64,000 nt of DNA from a virus. Shown one piece after another: positions 1 to 8,531 of the stretch (its first letter is position 1; every line of letters starts with the position of its first letter). The notes under the pieces are model-generated. The model was not told the origin of the DNA. It did no database searches and saw only the letters and a list, made by a program, of their open reading frames with translations. The translations under genes were made by a program, and so were the position numbers. The DNA is taken from the IMG/VR virus record IMGVR_UViG_3300028920_000068, positions 1 through 64,000 of that record; one strand, given 5' to 3'.

Positions 1-1
1 T

Positions 2-124
2 AAATATATTCACATTGTAAAACGGTTATGGCGATTCCGTTTTTCATATTATTTTTTAAAGGCTGGTTCTGAGAGTAAAAGAAAAAGAACAATTCGCTTA
101 GAATATACTGAAGGATGGGAATAA
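2..124 (+). CDS. C-terminal end of an unidentified protein (partial)
   Basis: An open frame enters from the left edge and reads about 40 codons to a TAA that directly abuts the ATG of the next gene, as in tight phage operons. The visible end is basic (SESKRKRTIRLEYTEGWE). Its start lies outside the window, so the family cannot be judged. Confidence 0.5.
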   Translation, partial: KYIHIVKRLWRFRFSYYFLKAGSESKRKRTIRLEYTEGWE

Positions 125-289
125 ATGTGGAAGCAATTTTTAAACACGAATTTCTTTATATTTAGTGTAGGTTTATTACAGGCTTTGGGAGCCATTAAAT
201 TTTTAAAAGATGGTTCACCAAAGTTTGCGTTATTATATTTTTTATATGCTTTAACAAATTTTGTGTTATGGGCTTGTAAGGGAGAATAA
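125..289 (+). CDS. small two-helix membrane protein, unknown function
   Basis: This 54-residue ORF begins MWKQFLNTNF and has two hydrophobic stretches (about residues 9-24 and 33-50) separated by a short polar loop, so it is probably an inner-membrane protein. An AAGGA-type ribosome site lies just upstream, and the ATG follows the preceding stop with no gap. It sits immediately before the DNA polymerase gene. I do not recognise the family. Confidence 0.6.
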   Translation: MWKQFLNTNFFIFSVGLLQALGAIKFLKDGSPKFALLYFLYALTNFVLWACKGE

Positions 290-301
290 AAGGAGTTTTC
301 G

Positions 302-2827
302 ATGTTAAGATGTAAAGAATGTAGTTTTCACAAACAATCCTGTAAAGGTTTTATCGAAACTAATTTTACTTCTGGTCGGGGTAGAAAAGATTCAGAAGTA
401 ATGCTTATTTTTGATTCACCTTTTTTGAATGATCTTCAAGCGGAAAATATTGCAACGGATAAAGAATACAATAATTATCTAAATCGGTATTTAGAAAAAA
501 TTGATCTTAATTTGGATTCAATTTATGTGACCACGTTTATTAAATGTTTTATCTCTGATAAGAAAAAGAAGCCCACAAAGCCCATGAAGCAAAAATGTTA
601 TGAACTTTACCTAAAGCAAGAGATTGAAAAAATTAAACCTAAAGTAATCATCCTTATTGGCCGAATGGTTACTCAATGGTTTATTCCAGATATGGGCCCA
701 AAGGTTCCTCTAAAACAGATCATAGGAAAAAATTTCTATACTGCCGAATATGATTGTCAATTAGTCCCGGTATATGATATGTTTTATTTGACTAATTTTA
801 CTAATAGATCATTACAGGTAAGAAAAACGGAGCAGGCTTTTGCAAAGGTTCGGGCTTTATTAAATAAAGAAGAGGCTCAGAAAACTCCAAGAATACCTTA
901 TTCACATGATCTGAAGGATCTCAAAAATTTAGGCGAATATATTAGTGCTGATTTAGAAACAACGGGTTTAAATCCTTTTAAAGATAAGATTATTACCTTG
1001 GCTTTGACAGATATTAAGACTAAAAAAACAGTTGCTTTTGATGCGGAATCTTATGGAGCTTTAGTCCCCTGTACTAATAAAAATTGTAAAGAAGGGCAAA
1101 TTCCTAATCCTAAAAGGTTAGAAAAATTGCAGAAAGCCAAAACAGATAAGCAAAAAGAGGTTGCCCATAAATTACCCGAAACAATCGAATGTCCTAAATG
1201 TCATGGTAATGGAAAGATGCTATCAAAAAATTTGCAGAAGAATAAATTCTTTAAAGAAGTACTTCCAGTATGTGCTCGGGCCATGAAAACAAGGAAATTA
1301 GTATTTCACAATGGCAGTTTTGACCTTCAATTTCTTTTGGCTGAAGGATACGATTTATTTGATAATTTAATTTCGGATACTAGAATGATGCAATTTTTAA
1401 TAAATCCTTTAGGGGCCAATAGTTTGGGCTTTTTAGTACAGCTTTATTACGGAGTAGCTTATAAAGAAGAGATTGACCGGGCCCATATTCTTGCCATGAA
1501 TATGGAAGATCGAAGATATTATGGTGCTGAGGATACTTATTATACAGCTCGATTATTTATAGATTTGTATAAAAAATTAAAGGCCCAAGGAAGTTTGACT
1601 TCTAATAAAATTATGACTGATACCATTAAAATTATCGCTTCTGATTTGGAATCTTTCGGTATTAGGGCGAAGGAAGAATTGATTACTGAAATTATTGATT
1701 ATTATCAAGCAGAAAAAGATAAGTGCGTGGTTAAGTTTAAAAAGCGGTTTAAATTACCAGATGAATTTAATTTGAATTCATCTAAACAATTAACAAAATT
1801 ATTATATGAAGATTTAGAATTACCTGTTACAGTGACTACGGCCTCGGGAAATCCTTCTTGTAATGAAGAGGCTATTAGAAAACTGGCGAGTAAAAGACCT
1901 GCGTTAAATACACTTGTAAATTATCGAACCGTTAAAGGTCATATTGAAAAACTTCGTGGGTATAAAAAGGCCATTGGTGAAGACGGTCGTATACATGGAA
2001 GTTTTAATATCTTTTCTCCAGACTCTTCTCGATTAATGAGTTCAAAACCAAATATTCAAAATGTTCCTAGACAAAGTAGATTAAAGGAAGTTTTTGTTTC
2101 GGCTCCCGGATATAGCTATTTATATTATGATTATTCTCAAATAGAATTTAGAACTTGGTTACATTTATCAAATGATAGTAAAGGAATTGATTTTGTGAAT
2201 AAAGGCCGGGATATTCATGCTTTTATTGCCAGCCAATTTTATCGAGAACCAGAAGAAAAATTTCTAAATAAAAAAGATGCCGAATATGCGGAGAAGCGGA
2301 ATAAAGTTAAGGCCATTGTTTATGGGTCTATGTATGGCCGTACTCCTGAAGGGATCGTTGCCGAACATGGTGGGTCATTAGAAGAGGCCAAGGAAATTCA
2401 AAATATCTTTTTTCAATTATGCCGGGAAGGTTGGATGTGGCTGCAACAAATTGAACAAAAAGTATTTTCTAAAAAGAAATTAATAACTCCTTTTGGGACA
2501 ATTAGGCTATTCCCCGATATTGAGTTGGCCCGGGGCCGAAAACGGGAAGAGATTGTAAGACAGGCTAAATCTTTTATTGTGCAAAGTTGGGCTGTAGAGA
2601 TGGTATTTATTGGAATGTATAAAGTTTGGAAAGCTATTCGAGAAAAGAATTTGGACGCTCATTATGTCCACCAAATACATGATGGTATGATTTTGGAAGT
2701 AAAAGACGAGCATTTGACTGAGGTAAAAAAATTGGTAGAAGAAAAGGCTCAATCGCCTTATTCAAAATTAAAGGTTCCTTTAACTGCCGATTTTAAAATT
2801 GGTAAAAGTTGGCAGGAGGTAGCATAA
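302..2827 (+). CDS. family A DNA polymerase with N-terminal uracil-DNA-glycosylase-like domain
   Basis: Replicative Pol I-type polymerase of 841 aa. Residues 1-165 resemble a family 4/5 uracil-DNA glycosylase fold (Cys-rich start, YVTTFIKC, ILIGRMVTQW). The 3'-5' exonuclease begins at D217/E219 (SADLETTG) and carries an inserted Cys-x4-Cys ... CPKC zinc-type knuckle at about 257-300. The palm has motif A YDYSQIEFR (D610), motif B RNKVKAIVYGSMYG (K670, Y674, Y678) and motif C QIHDG (D794). Tyr674 aligns with E. coli Phe762, and motif C reads HDG where HDE is usual. There is no 5' nuclease domain. UDG-like/PolA fusions are known in SPO1-like phages. An AAGGAG site precedes the ATG, and the stop overlaps the next start by one base. 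Confidence 0.93.
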   Translation: MLRCKECSFHKQSCKGFIETNFTSGRGRKDSEVMLIFDSPFLNDLQAENIATDKEYNNYLNRYLEKIDLNLDSIYVTTFIKCFISDKKKKPTKPMKQKCYELYLKQEIEKIKPKVIILIGRMVTQWFIPDMGPKVPLKQIIGKNFYTAEYDCQLVPVYDMFYLTNFTNRSLQVRKTEQAFAKVRALLNKEEAQKTPRIPYSHDLKDLKNLGEYISADLETTGLNPFKDKIITLALTDIKTKKTVAFDAESYGALVPCTNKNCKEGQIPNPKRLEKLQKAKTDKQKEVAHKLPETIECPKCHGNGKMLSKNLQKNKFFKEVLPVCARAMKTRKLVFHNGSFDLQFLLAEGYDLFDNLISDTRMMQFLINPLGANSLGFLVQLYYGVAYKEEIDRAHILAMNMEDRRYYGAEDTYYTARLFIDLYKKLKAQGSLTSNKIMTDTIKIIASDLESFGIRAKEELITEIIDYYQAEKDKCVVKFKKRFKLPDEFNLNSSKQLTKLLYEDLELPVTVTTASGNPSCNEEAIRKLASKRPALNTLVNYRTVKGHIEKLRGYKKAIGEDGRIHGSFNIFSPDSSRLMSSKPNIQNVPRQSRLKEVFVSAPGYSYLYYDYSQIEFRTWLHLSNDSKGIDFVNKGRDIHAFIASQFYREPEEKFLNKKDAEYAEKRNKVKAIVYGSMYGRTPEGIVAEHGGSLEEAKEIQNIFFQLCREGWMWLQQIEQKVFSKKKLITPFGTIRLFPDIELARGRKREEIVRQAKSFIVQSWAVEMVFIGMYKVWKAIREKNLDAHYVHQIHDGMILEVKDEHLTEVKKLVEEKAQSPYSKLKVPLTADFKIGKSWQEVA

Positions 2828-3249
2828 TGGAAAATATATTTAAACAACTCGGTATCAAACCAGAAGAATATTTTTTAACAGGGAGTCGGGCTCTTGATAC
2901 AGAAGATTTTAAAGTAAGTTCCGAGCAATCCGATTATGATTATGTTTTATTAGTCACCAATAGACATACATTATTACAGTATGTGAATGATACAAAATTA
3001 AAAATTGAATTTTCTTGTTATAATGGTGGATTTAAAGTATATCTTGATGATAAAATATATAATATAATTACACCAATCTTTATTGAGTTTATGGCGTGGC
3101 GAGAAGCTTTAAATATTATACAGAATCTTATTAAAATAGATGATCGTTATAAACAAGCAATAAAAACAAAGATGGGGAGGTATTGTTTATATGAACAATT
3201 GAGAGGATTAATTAAATCTACATTATTCATTGGTGAATTACAAAAATAA
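2827..3249 (+). CDS. nucleotidyltransferase-like protein
   Basis: A 140-residue protein whose N-terminal half has the signature of the Pol-beta-like nucleotidyltransferase superfamily: GSRALDT (G19-S20) followed by SDYDYVLLV (D36, D38), then a helical C-terminal half. Such proteins transfer a nucleotide to a protein, RNA or small molecule; the substrate here is unknown. I chose the ATG at 2827 because GGAGG lies seven bases upstream and it forms a TAATG overlap with the polymerase stop. It is the last gene before a strong promoter. Confidence 0.6.
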   Translation: MENIFKQLGIKPEEYFLTGSRALDTEDFKVSSEQSDYDYVLLVTNRHTLLQYVNDTKLKIEFSCYNGGFKVYLDDKIYNIITPIFIEFMAWREALNIIQNLIKIDDRYKQAIKTKMGRYCLYEQLRGLIKSTLFIGELQK

Positions 3250-3251
3250 AC

Positions 3252-3280
3252 TTGACAAATGGTAAAAAATATGGTATACT
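3252..3280 (+). promoter_or_regulatory. sigma-70 promoter with extended -10
   Basis: TTGACA at 3252-3257 and TATACT at 3275-3280 are separated by 17 bp, with TGG directly before the -10 (extended -10). It would start transcription about 40 bases before the zinc-ribbon/RecA operon. Three other promoters in this window share nearly the same TATGGTATACTT core, so this is a recurring host-polymerase promoter. Confidence 0.88.
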
Positions 3281-3321
3281 TGTTATAGGAGAAAACTCTA
3301 ATTAATAAAAAGGAGAAAGAA

Positions 3322-3966
3322 ATGGCAGAAAAACCTCAAGCGTTTAAGTCTTCAAAAAAGGGTTATAAGGCAGTAAAGAAAGGTAAATATTGGAAATTTA
3401 CCTGTGCTTGTGGCTCTGAAATGTGGGACAATCGGTTTAAAAAGAAAACAGCTAAGTCTCCTGATTTACGCTGTAAAGATGAGAATTGTCCTAAAGGTGA
3501 AGATGGATTCCCTCATTCCGTTTGGTTGACTAAAGATGAGAAGAAACGTCTTGGTATGAAAACGGATTATCAAAAGGGTGGTTCAACAAATTCCAATAGC
3601 GGGGATCGCTATGGTAATAATGTTCCTCCTTCTATGTATGCTGCGTGGGCCAAGGACATGGCTATTTATTTGGCTCAAGCCACTGGAATAAAAGAACATG
3701 ATGAATTGGACGCTCTTTGGAGAACTTGTTTAAAGAATACCGAGCAAACTTTGGCTTGGTATCAAAAAGAAATGGCGAAAAAGAATACTCCAGAGGATCA
3801 AAAAGTTAAGGATGTAGATGAAGATGATTCTACGGATATTGATTCAGAAAATATTGATGAGCCCGAAGATATTAATGAAGAGTCTTTGGATGATGTAGAC
3901 GAATCTTCAGAGGAGTCTAAAGAAGTAGAGGAAGATTTTTCTGATCTCGAAGATGTTGAGCTTTAA
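3322..3966 (+). CDS. zinc-ribbon protein with acidic tail, candidate single-stranded DNA-binding protein
   Basis: A 214-residue protein. A zinc-ribbon-like region has Cys28-x-Cys30 and Cys51-x4-Cys56 in a lysine-rich N-terminus. The last 60 residues are almost entirely acidic, ending DFSDLEDVEL. A basic nucleic-acid-binding front with an acidic, partly hydrophobic tail is the general plan of phage and bacterial SSB proteins, and the gene lies directly before recA in a strongly promoted operon. There is no recognisable OB-fold signature, so SSB is inference from layout and context. A basal transcription or recombination mediator is the alternative. Confidence 0.5.
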   Translation: MAEKPQAFKSSKKGYKAVKKGKYWKFTCACGSEMWDNRFKKKTAKSPDLRCKDENCPKGEDGFPHSVWLTKDEKKRLGMKTDYQKGGSTNSNSGDRYGNNVPPSMYAAWAKDMAIYLAQATGIKEHDELDALWRTCLKNTEQTLAWYQKEMAKKNTPEDQKVKDVDEDDSTDIDSENIDEPEDINEESLDDVDESSEESKEVEEDFSDLEDVEL

Positions 3967-3985
3967 TATAAGAGAGGAGTAATTC

Positions 3986-5080
3986 ATGGGCCGGAAGAAA
4001 AAGGCAGACCCAAAAAAGTCTGAACCGAAAGTACAATCGGAAATAAATATTGAGGACATACCTAAATTAAAAACACCAACGGCACAGGAAGAAAAAGACT
4101 TTAAGAAATCTCTATCTGTGATGGAAAAACAGTTTGGTGAGGGTGTTATTGCTTCGGCTGAAGAGATCTTGGATGTAGAAAAAATTCCTACTCGAAATCT
4201 GCTTTTAGATATTCTTACCGAAGGAGGTCTGCCTAAAGGGTCTATTTCTCTCTTTTTTGGAGAAGAAAGTTCGGGTAAATCTGCACAGGCTTATGCTTTA
4301 GCTGCGGTATTTACTTCTCAAGGTATTCCTGTTTTAGATATTGCTTGTGAGGGTGATATAGATAAAACATGGATTAAGAAGCTCGGTAATGATCTGAAGC
4401 ATTTTTATATTGCTCGTCCAGATGATTTAGAAAAAGCTATTGATCTGGCGGATGTTGCTGTTAGGAGTCGTAAATATGGTTTAGTTATTTTTGATTCTGT
4501 TACAGCAGGTATTCCCAGAGAAGCGGTTGATAAACAAACAGAAAAAGATCAATATGCTTTACAGGCCCGGCGAAATGGTAAACTGGTACAAAAATTAACT
4601 TCTGGGTTACAGCCCGCCAATCTTAAAAATCCTGATGAGTATAATAATACTGTTGTAATTTTAATTGCTCATGTTCGAGAAAAGGTTGGGATTGTTTATG
4701 GAAATCCTGAAACTATCCCCGGGGGCCATGCGTTACGCCATCATTCTGCCTATATTGTTAAATATCGACGAGGAGCTAAGTTGACGAAGAATGATGAAGT
4801 AGTCGGTAGGGAAATGCGAGTAATGATTGACAAAGCTAAATTTTCTGTGCCCTTGGTTAAGGGCGTGACTGAGTTTTATTTTTCTCCACCGAAATTTAAT
4901 AATGCAAAAGTATTAATGACTTATGCAATTCAATATGGTTTCATTGACAGAGCTGGAGCTTATTATTCTTATGGTGATATTAAGGTTCAGGGACAAAAAG
5001 AATTATTGACGACCTTAAAAGAACAGAAATTGTTACCTGAATTAAAACAAAAATTAATCCAGAGGTTTGGTAATGAGTAG
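3986..5080 (+). CDS. recA: RecA/UvsX-type recombinase
   Basis: A 364-residue strand-exchange ATPase. Residues 1-45 form a charged N-terminal extension. Walker A is GEESSGKS (92-99), followed by VIFDSVTAG as Walker B, and the region around EKVGIVYGNPETIPGGHALRH matches RecA loop L2 and its flanks. It forms filaments on ssDNA for recombination-dependent replication and repair, working with the SbcC/SbcD, RuvC-like and exonuclease genes downstream. The start follows GAGAGGAG. It is somewhat longer at the N-terminus and shorter at the C-terminus than bacterial RecA. Confidence 0.93.
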   Translation: MGRKKKADPKKSEPKVQSEINIEDIPKLKTPTAQEEKDFKKSLSVMEKQFGEGVIASAEEILDVEKIPTRNLLLDILTEGGLPKGSISLFFGEESSGKSAQAYALAAVFTSQGIPVLDIACEGDIDKTWIKKLGNDLKHFYIARPDDLEKAIDLADVAVRSRKYGLVIFDSVTAGIPREAVDKQTEKDQYALQARRNGKLVQKLTSGLQPANLKNPDEYNNTVVILIAHVREKVGIVYGNPETIPGGHALRHHSAYIVKYRRGAKLTKNDEVVGREMRVMIDKAKFSVPLVKGVTEFYFSPPKFNNAKVLMTYAIQYGFIDRAGAYYSYGDIKVQGQKELLTTLKEQKLLPELKQKLIQRFGNE

Positions 5081-5102
5081 AGAATTGTTTGGAGGAGAAA
5101 AA

Positions 5103-6239
5103 ATGAAAAAATTTCTAATTAATACTTTATTTATTGGGTTATGTTTAGTTAGTCCTGTATTAGCCCAATATATGAATCCACAGGCTTTAAATTATTGGTG
5201 TATAACAGAAACTTCTTATATTTCAGACCAAGATCAATTTGGGGTATTAGAATATTATCAGAGCCCGGAAGAATTTGTCAAAAATAAACAGGGTGATTGT
5301 GAGGATTATGGTATTTATATTAATCATTATTTAACTCAGTTAAATTATGAAACCAAAATGTATGTAGTCCAGTGTCCAAAATATAATGGGCGGACGCATA
5401 TTATTAATGTCTTTAAACAAAAAAATGTTTATTTAATCTTTAGTAATGGCTATCTATATGATACAGATAAGACAGATCCTATTGAGGCGATAAAAGAAAT
5501 TTATCCTACTTGGGTTATGATAGGTGAATTTTATCCAAAAAAATATGGGCCTATTCATTGGTGGGAAAAATTTGGGGAAGTAAAAACTCTTCTTCGCAGA
5601 AGATCACTGAAGAAAGAAAAATCTTTTAGTTTGATTCATGGGTATGATTTATATCAGAAAAAGCAGATTAAAGATTTAAAGGAATCTGTTATTAAAGAAA
5701 AAATTTCAGAATCAGTACAATCCCATACTGTGAGCATCTTTGGTATGGGTCAGGGATTTGGCTTTTGTTCTGGGGTTATTATAGGCGAAAATTCGAAATA
5801 TACTTATGTGCTTACTTGTAAACATTGTGTCCACCCCACAGAAGAAGTACTGGTTGAAAATACTCAGGCCGATGCTGTGATTGCTTTAATGAATGAGGAT
5901 TTAGCATTAGTACTAATTAAAGGAAGCCTTCCCGGAAAAAGTCCTTCATCTTTAGCTTCTGAAAAACCAAAAAAAGATCAAGAACTAATTCATATCGGCT
6001 ATCCTAAATTTGATTTATACGAATCTTGGGGTAAAGTTTTGCGTACTTCAAAGGATTGGCAATGGGCTTCTTTTGAATCTCAAGGAGGTTGTTCTGGCGG
6101 CGGTGTTTATAATCGTCAAAAACAATTGGTTGGAATTCTCTGGGGTGGGCTCGGTTATAATCCTATCAGTATTTATGAGCCTATTGATGATATAAGACTA
6201 TTTTTGAATAAGATTCAACAATATATTCACATTAAATAA
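5103..6239 (+). CDS. secreted fusion of transglutaminase-like and trypsin-like protease domains
   Basis: A 378-residue exported protein. Residues 1-21 are a Sec signal peptide (MKKFLINTLFIGLCLVSPVLA, cut before QYM). Residues about 55-125 look like a transglutaminase/Cys-protease-like fold: Cys66 in QGDCEDYG, His99 in GRTHI, Asp120 in YLYD. Residues about 205-370 are a chymotrypsin-like serine protease: His241 in LTCKHCV, Asp266 in NEDLALV, Ser331 in GGCSGGGV. I chose the ATG at 5103 because GGAGGAG lies five bases upstream and it starts a clean signal peptide; an earlier ATG at 5073 would add ten residues. It presumably acts in the periplasm, at the surface or outside the cell. I know no phage protein with this arrangement, so the biological role is open. 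Confidence 0.75.
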   Translation: MKKFLINTLFIGLCLVSPVLAQYMNPQALNYWCITETSYISDQDQFGVLEYYQSPEEFVKNKQGDCEDYGIYINHYLTQLNYETKMYVVQCPKYNGRTHIINVFKQKNVYLIFSNGYLYDTDKTDPIEAIKEIYPTWVMIGEFYPKKYGPIHWWEKFGEVKTLLRRRSLKKEKSFSLIHGYDLYQKKQIKDLKESVIKEKISESVQSHTVSIFGMGQGFGFCSGVIIGENSKYTYVLTCKHCVHPTEEVLVENTQADAVIALMNEDLALVLIKGSLPGKSPSSLASEKPKKDQELIHIGYPKFDLYESWGKVLRTSKDWQWASFESQGGCSGGGVYNRQKQLVGILWGGLGYNPISIYEPIDDIRLFLNKIQQYIHIK

Positions 6240-6253
6240 TTGGATGAGTTATT

Positions 6254-6874
6254 ATGATCGGTGATCCCATAATATTGTCTAATAAAGATTTTGATCGAGC
6301 ACAGAAAGTCCTAAAATCTAATCAAGGACATAAGGTTCTTTTAATCGGTGGTGGCTCCGGTACAAATAAAAGTGAATTGGCTTATTGTTTACAGAAATTA
6401 TTATTTGACAAAAAGAAGTCAAGCTTTATTGTATCCCTTGATGATTATTATTTAGTCCATGCCACAATCAGGGCTGTAAACAGGAAGAAACTTGGTTTAG
6501 ACTGTGTGGGTCTATCTGAGATTGATTGGGAATCTTTGAAACGTATTTATGAAGATTTTGAGGAACAGCGAGAAATACATTTTAAGAGAACGCATAGATT
6601 TTTAGAGTCTATTGAACATAACACCATAGAAAGTTCTGAGATTGATTATTTGATTATTGAGGGCTTATACGCAAATTATTTGAAAAAGTTTTATTCAAAT
6701 AACTTTAGTGTCTTTTTAGAGGGTAATCCAAAACAGACTTTTAAATTTAGAAAGATGCGGGGCAAAGAAGACGAATTAGATGCTTTTCGTAAAAAGGTTG
6801 TGAAAAAAGAATATAATGTTGTTGTCCAGCTTAAGCGATATGCTGATTTAACAATTCCATTTAAGGAGGACTAG
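6254..6874 (+). CDS. P-loop kinase, uridine kinase/phosphoribulokinase-like
   Basis: A 206-residue P-loop protein. Walker A is GGGSGTNKSE (32-41), followed by SLDDYY (62-66), the aspartate-tyrosine motif of the uridine kinase/PRK family, and LIIEGLYANYL at the position of the family's second conserved strand. A basic lid-like stretch (KFRKMRGKE) follows. It probably phosphorylates a nucleoside or other small hydroxyl substrate. Its neighbours include two nucleoside deoxyribosyltransferase-like genes and a dNTP diphosphohydrolase-like gene, which supports a nucleotide-pool role. The exact substrate cannot be read from sequence. Confidence 0.72.
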   Translation: MIGDPIILSNKDFDRAQKVLKSNQGHKVLLIGGGSGTNKSELAYCLQKLLFDKKKSSFIVSLDDYYLVHATIRAVNRKKLGLDCVGLSEIDWESLKRIYEDFEEQREIHFKRTHRFLESIEHNTIESSEIDYLIIEGLYANYLKKFYSNNFSVFLEGNPKQTFKFRKMRGKEDELDAFRKKVVKKEYNVVVQLKRYADLTIPFKED

Positions 6875-7435
6875 ATGTTTAAATTTGGCGATAAAAAGGA
6901 AAACTCTATGAAAAAAACAATTTTAATTTTTTTAACTTGTTTAATGTTAAGTGGATGTGCAGGTATTATTCCTAGAATAACTACAGACACGCCAAATACC
7001 GTTCCGCAAGTTACTCAAAAGTCTAAAGCAAAAGAAATTTGTAAAGGAAAAGCAGAATGGGACGAAATGGGTAACATCCTTTCTTGTTCTAAGGGATATT
7101 TTAGATATGATTATGGATATAATAAACAAGAAAGACGAATGACTATTATTGAACGAGTAAGAAGTTGGTTTAATGCTATTCTTGCTTGGGGTATTCCGGG
7201 TCTTATAGTTCTCTTTATTTTCTTTCCTAGCATATTTATGGCAGTCGGTACACTTATTGGAAAATTGATTGAAAGAGCTTATGGTTCCGCTTCAATTGCT
7301 CTAAAAAGAGTAGTAAAGGCTGTTCAAAAAACTCGTAAAGAAGGTAAGGATTTGAATCAAGCATTGGAAGCAGAGCTTGATATAAAAGATAAAGATTACA
7401 TTGCTAAAGTTAAAAAAGAGGAGAAGATTAAATGA
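6875..7435 (+). CDS. predicted lipoprotein with a second membrane segment
   Basis: Up to 186 residues. A hydrophobic signal ends in the lipobox LSGC, giving an N-terminal lipidated Cys, and a second strongly hydrophobic stretch (AILAWGIPGLIVLFIFF) lies near residues 105-125, followed by a charged helical tail. Two starts are possible: 6875 has GGAGG at a good distance and touches the preceding stop, whereas 6908 (MKKTILIFLT) gives a classical signal peptide and has AAGGA seven bases upstream. A lipoprotein that also spans the membrane is unusual. It could be a spanin-like or superinfection-exclusion factor, but I cannot assign a function. Confidence 0.65.
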   Translation: MFKFGDKKENSMKKTILIFLTCLMLSGCAGIIPRITTDTPNTVPQVTQKSKAKEICKGKAEWDEMGNILSCSKGYFRYDYGYNKQERRMTIIERVRSWFNAILAWGIPGLIVLFIFFPSIFMAVGTLIGKLIERAYGSASIALKRVVKAVQKTRKEGKDLNQALEAELDIKDKDYIAKVKKEEKIK

Positions 7436-7941
7436 TGATAGTTGATACTCCTAGAGTTTTAAAAATTTATTTGGCCGGATATATGTCTGGGTCTTGTTTA
7501 GATAAATGTTTGGCATGGAGAAAGCGAATCCGGGATCATTATGGAAATTGGAAAGATGCGGGACTCCCGTATCCGGTAACTTTTCTTGATCCTTTTAATG
7601 GCCCTGAGATCAGTACTATTTCAAAGGATGGTTTAAAATCTGAAGTACCACCAAAGGCGATTCTTATGGGCGATTATATGTCGGTAAAAGAGGCAGATCT
7701 CTTAATTGTTAATTGGGATACCTTTGGAGAAAAAAGAGCCTCGGTGGGAACGCCCTCTGAGATGGCATGGGCTTGGCAATTAGGAAAGCCGATTATTACA
7801 ATCATTAAAGACTCAGAAAATATGAAACACCATCCATTTATCGGCGGCTTTACAACTATTTTTGTAGAGTCGGTAGAAGAATTATTAAACTCTAAACATA
7901 TAAACTATTTTTATAAAAGAGTCAACCATGCAAATTATTAA
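7432..7941 (+). CDS. nucleoside 2-deoxyribosyltransferase-like protein (copy 1)
   Basis: A 169-residue protein with the fold pattern of nucleoside 2-deoxyribosyltransferases: IYLAGYMSG at the N-terminus, DYMSVKEADLLIVNWD in the middle, then GTPSEMAWAWQLGKPIITI containing the catalytic-type Glu. The family swaps bases on deoxyribonucleosides or cleaves deoxynucleoside monophosphates. It overlaps the lipoprotein gene by four bases (ATGA) and is followed by a second, divergent copy. In phages this family often sits in nucleotide salvage or modified-base modules. Confidence 0.75.
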   Translation: MMIVDTPRVLKIYLAGYMSGSCLDKCLAWRKRIRDHYGNWKDAGLPYPVTFLDPFNGPEISTISKDGLKSEVPPKAILMGDYMSVKEADLLIVNWDTFGEKRASVGTPSEMAWAWQLGKPIITIIKDSENMKHHPFIGGFTTIFVESVEELLNSKHINYFYKRVNHANY

Positions 7942-8521
7942 TGATTGGATTAAAACTTATTTAATCGGGCCGATGGAAGCCACTAAAGCTAAGGACGGTG
8001 GGCGTGGCTGGCGTAGTGAAGTTCGAAAAGAATTAAAAAAGAGGGTAGATAAAAATGGAAATCCGGTATATATTTTTGATCCTACATTAGAAGAACAGAA
8101 CAAAACTGGTATGGAAGCTGAAACTTTACATAAAAAAATAAAGGGGTGGTTGGCTTCCGGCCATAATGCAAAGGTTAAAAAGAATGGTAAATTAATTTGG
8201 AAGGGTAAAACTTATATTGAAAAAACTGAAGAAGGAAAGGCCCGTCTGGTTCATATTATGGGCGATATTGATTATGTGAGAAATTCCAATTTTTTAATTG
8301 CTCGTATGGAGCCCGGAGATGATCCTTGTGGTACGTTTGGTGAAGGAGGGATAGCGTTAGAACATGATATTCCTATTTATGTAATTCAGACCATGCCTAG
8401 GACACACTATAAGGGAAGTTTTACTCAATGGGTTTATGCAAGTGAGGGTGGATTTTTTAATTCAATTGCAGAGTTGATGGTATTTTTAGACAAAAAATAT
8501 CAGTTAAAAATTAAGAAGTAA
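7928..8521 (+). CDS. nucleoside 2-deoxyribosyltransferase-like protein (copy 2)
   Basis: A 197-residue relative of the preceding protein. It has the same ordered landmarks: TYLIGPMEA, then DIDYVRNSNFLIARM and GTFGEGGIALEHDIPIYVI. A lysine-rich insertion of about 40 residues (roughly 70-110) separates the first two. The genes overlap by 14 bases, so they are translated together. Tandem divergent copies suggest different substrates or a heteromeric enzyme. The Glu in GTFGEGG aligns with the catalytic Glu of the family, but activity is not proven. Confidence 0.68.
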   Translation: MQIINDWIKTYLIGPMEATKAKDGGRGWRSEVRKELKKRVDKNGNPVYIFDPTLEEQNKTGMEAETLHKKIKGWLASGHNAKVKKNGKLIWKGKTYIEKTEEGKARLVHIMGDIDYVRNSNFLIARMEPGDDPCGTFGEGGIALEHDIPIYVIQTMPRTHYKGSFTQWVYASEGGFFNSIAELMVFLDKKYQLKIKK

Positions 8522-8531
8522 AGGATGTGCT

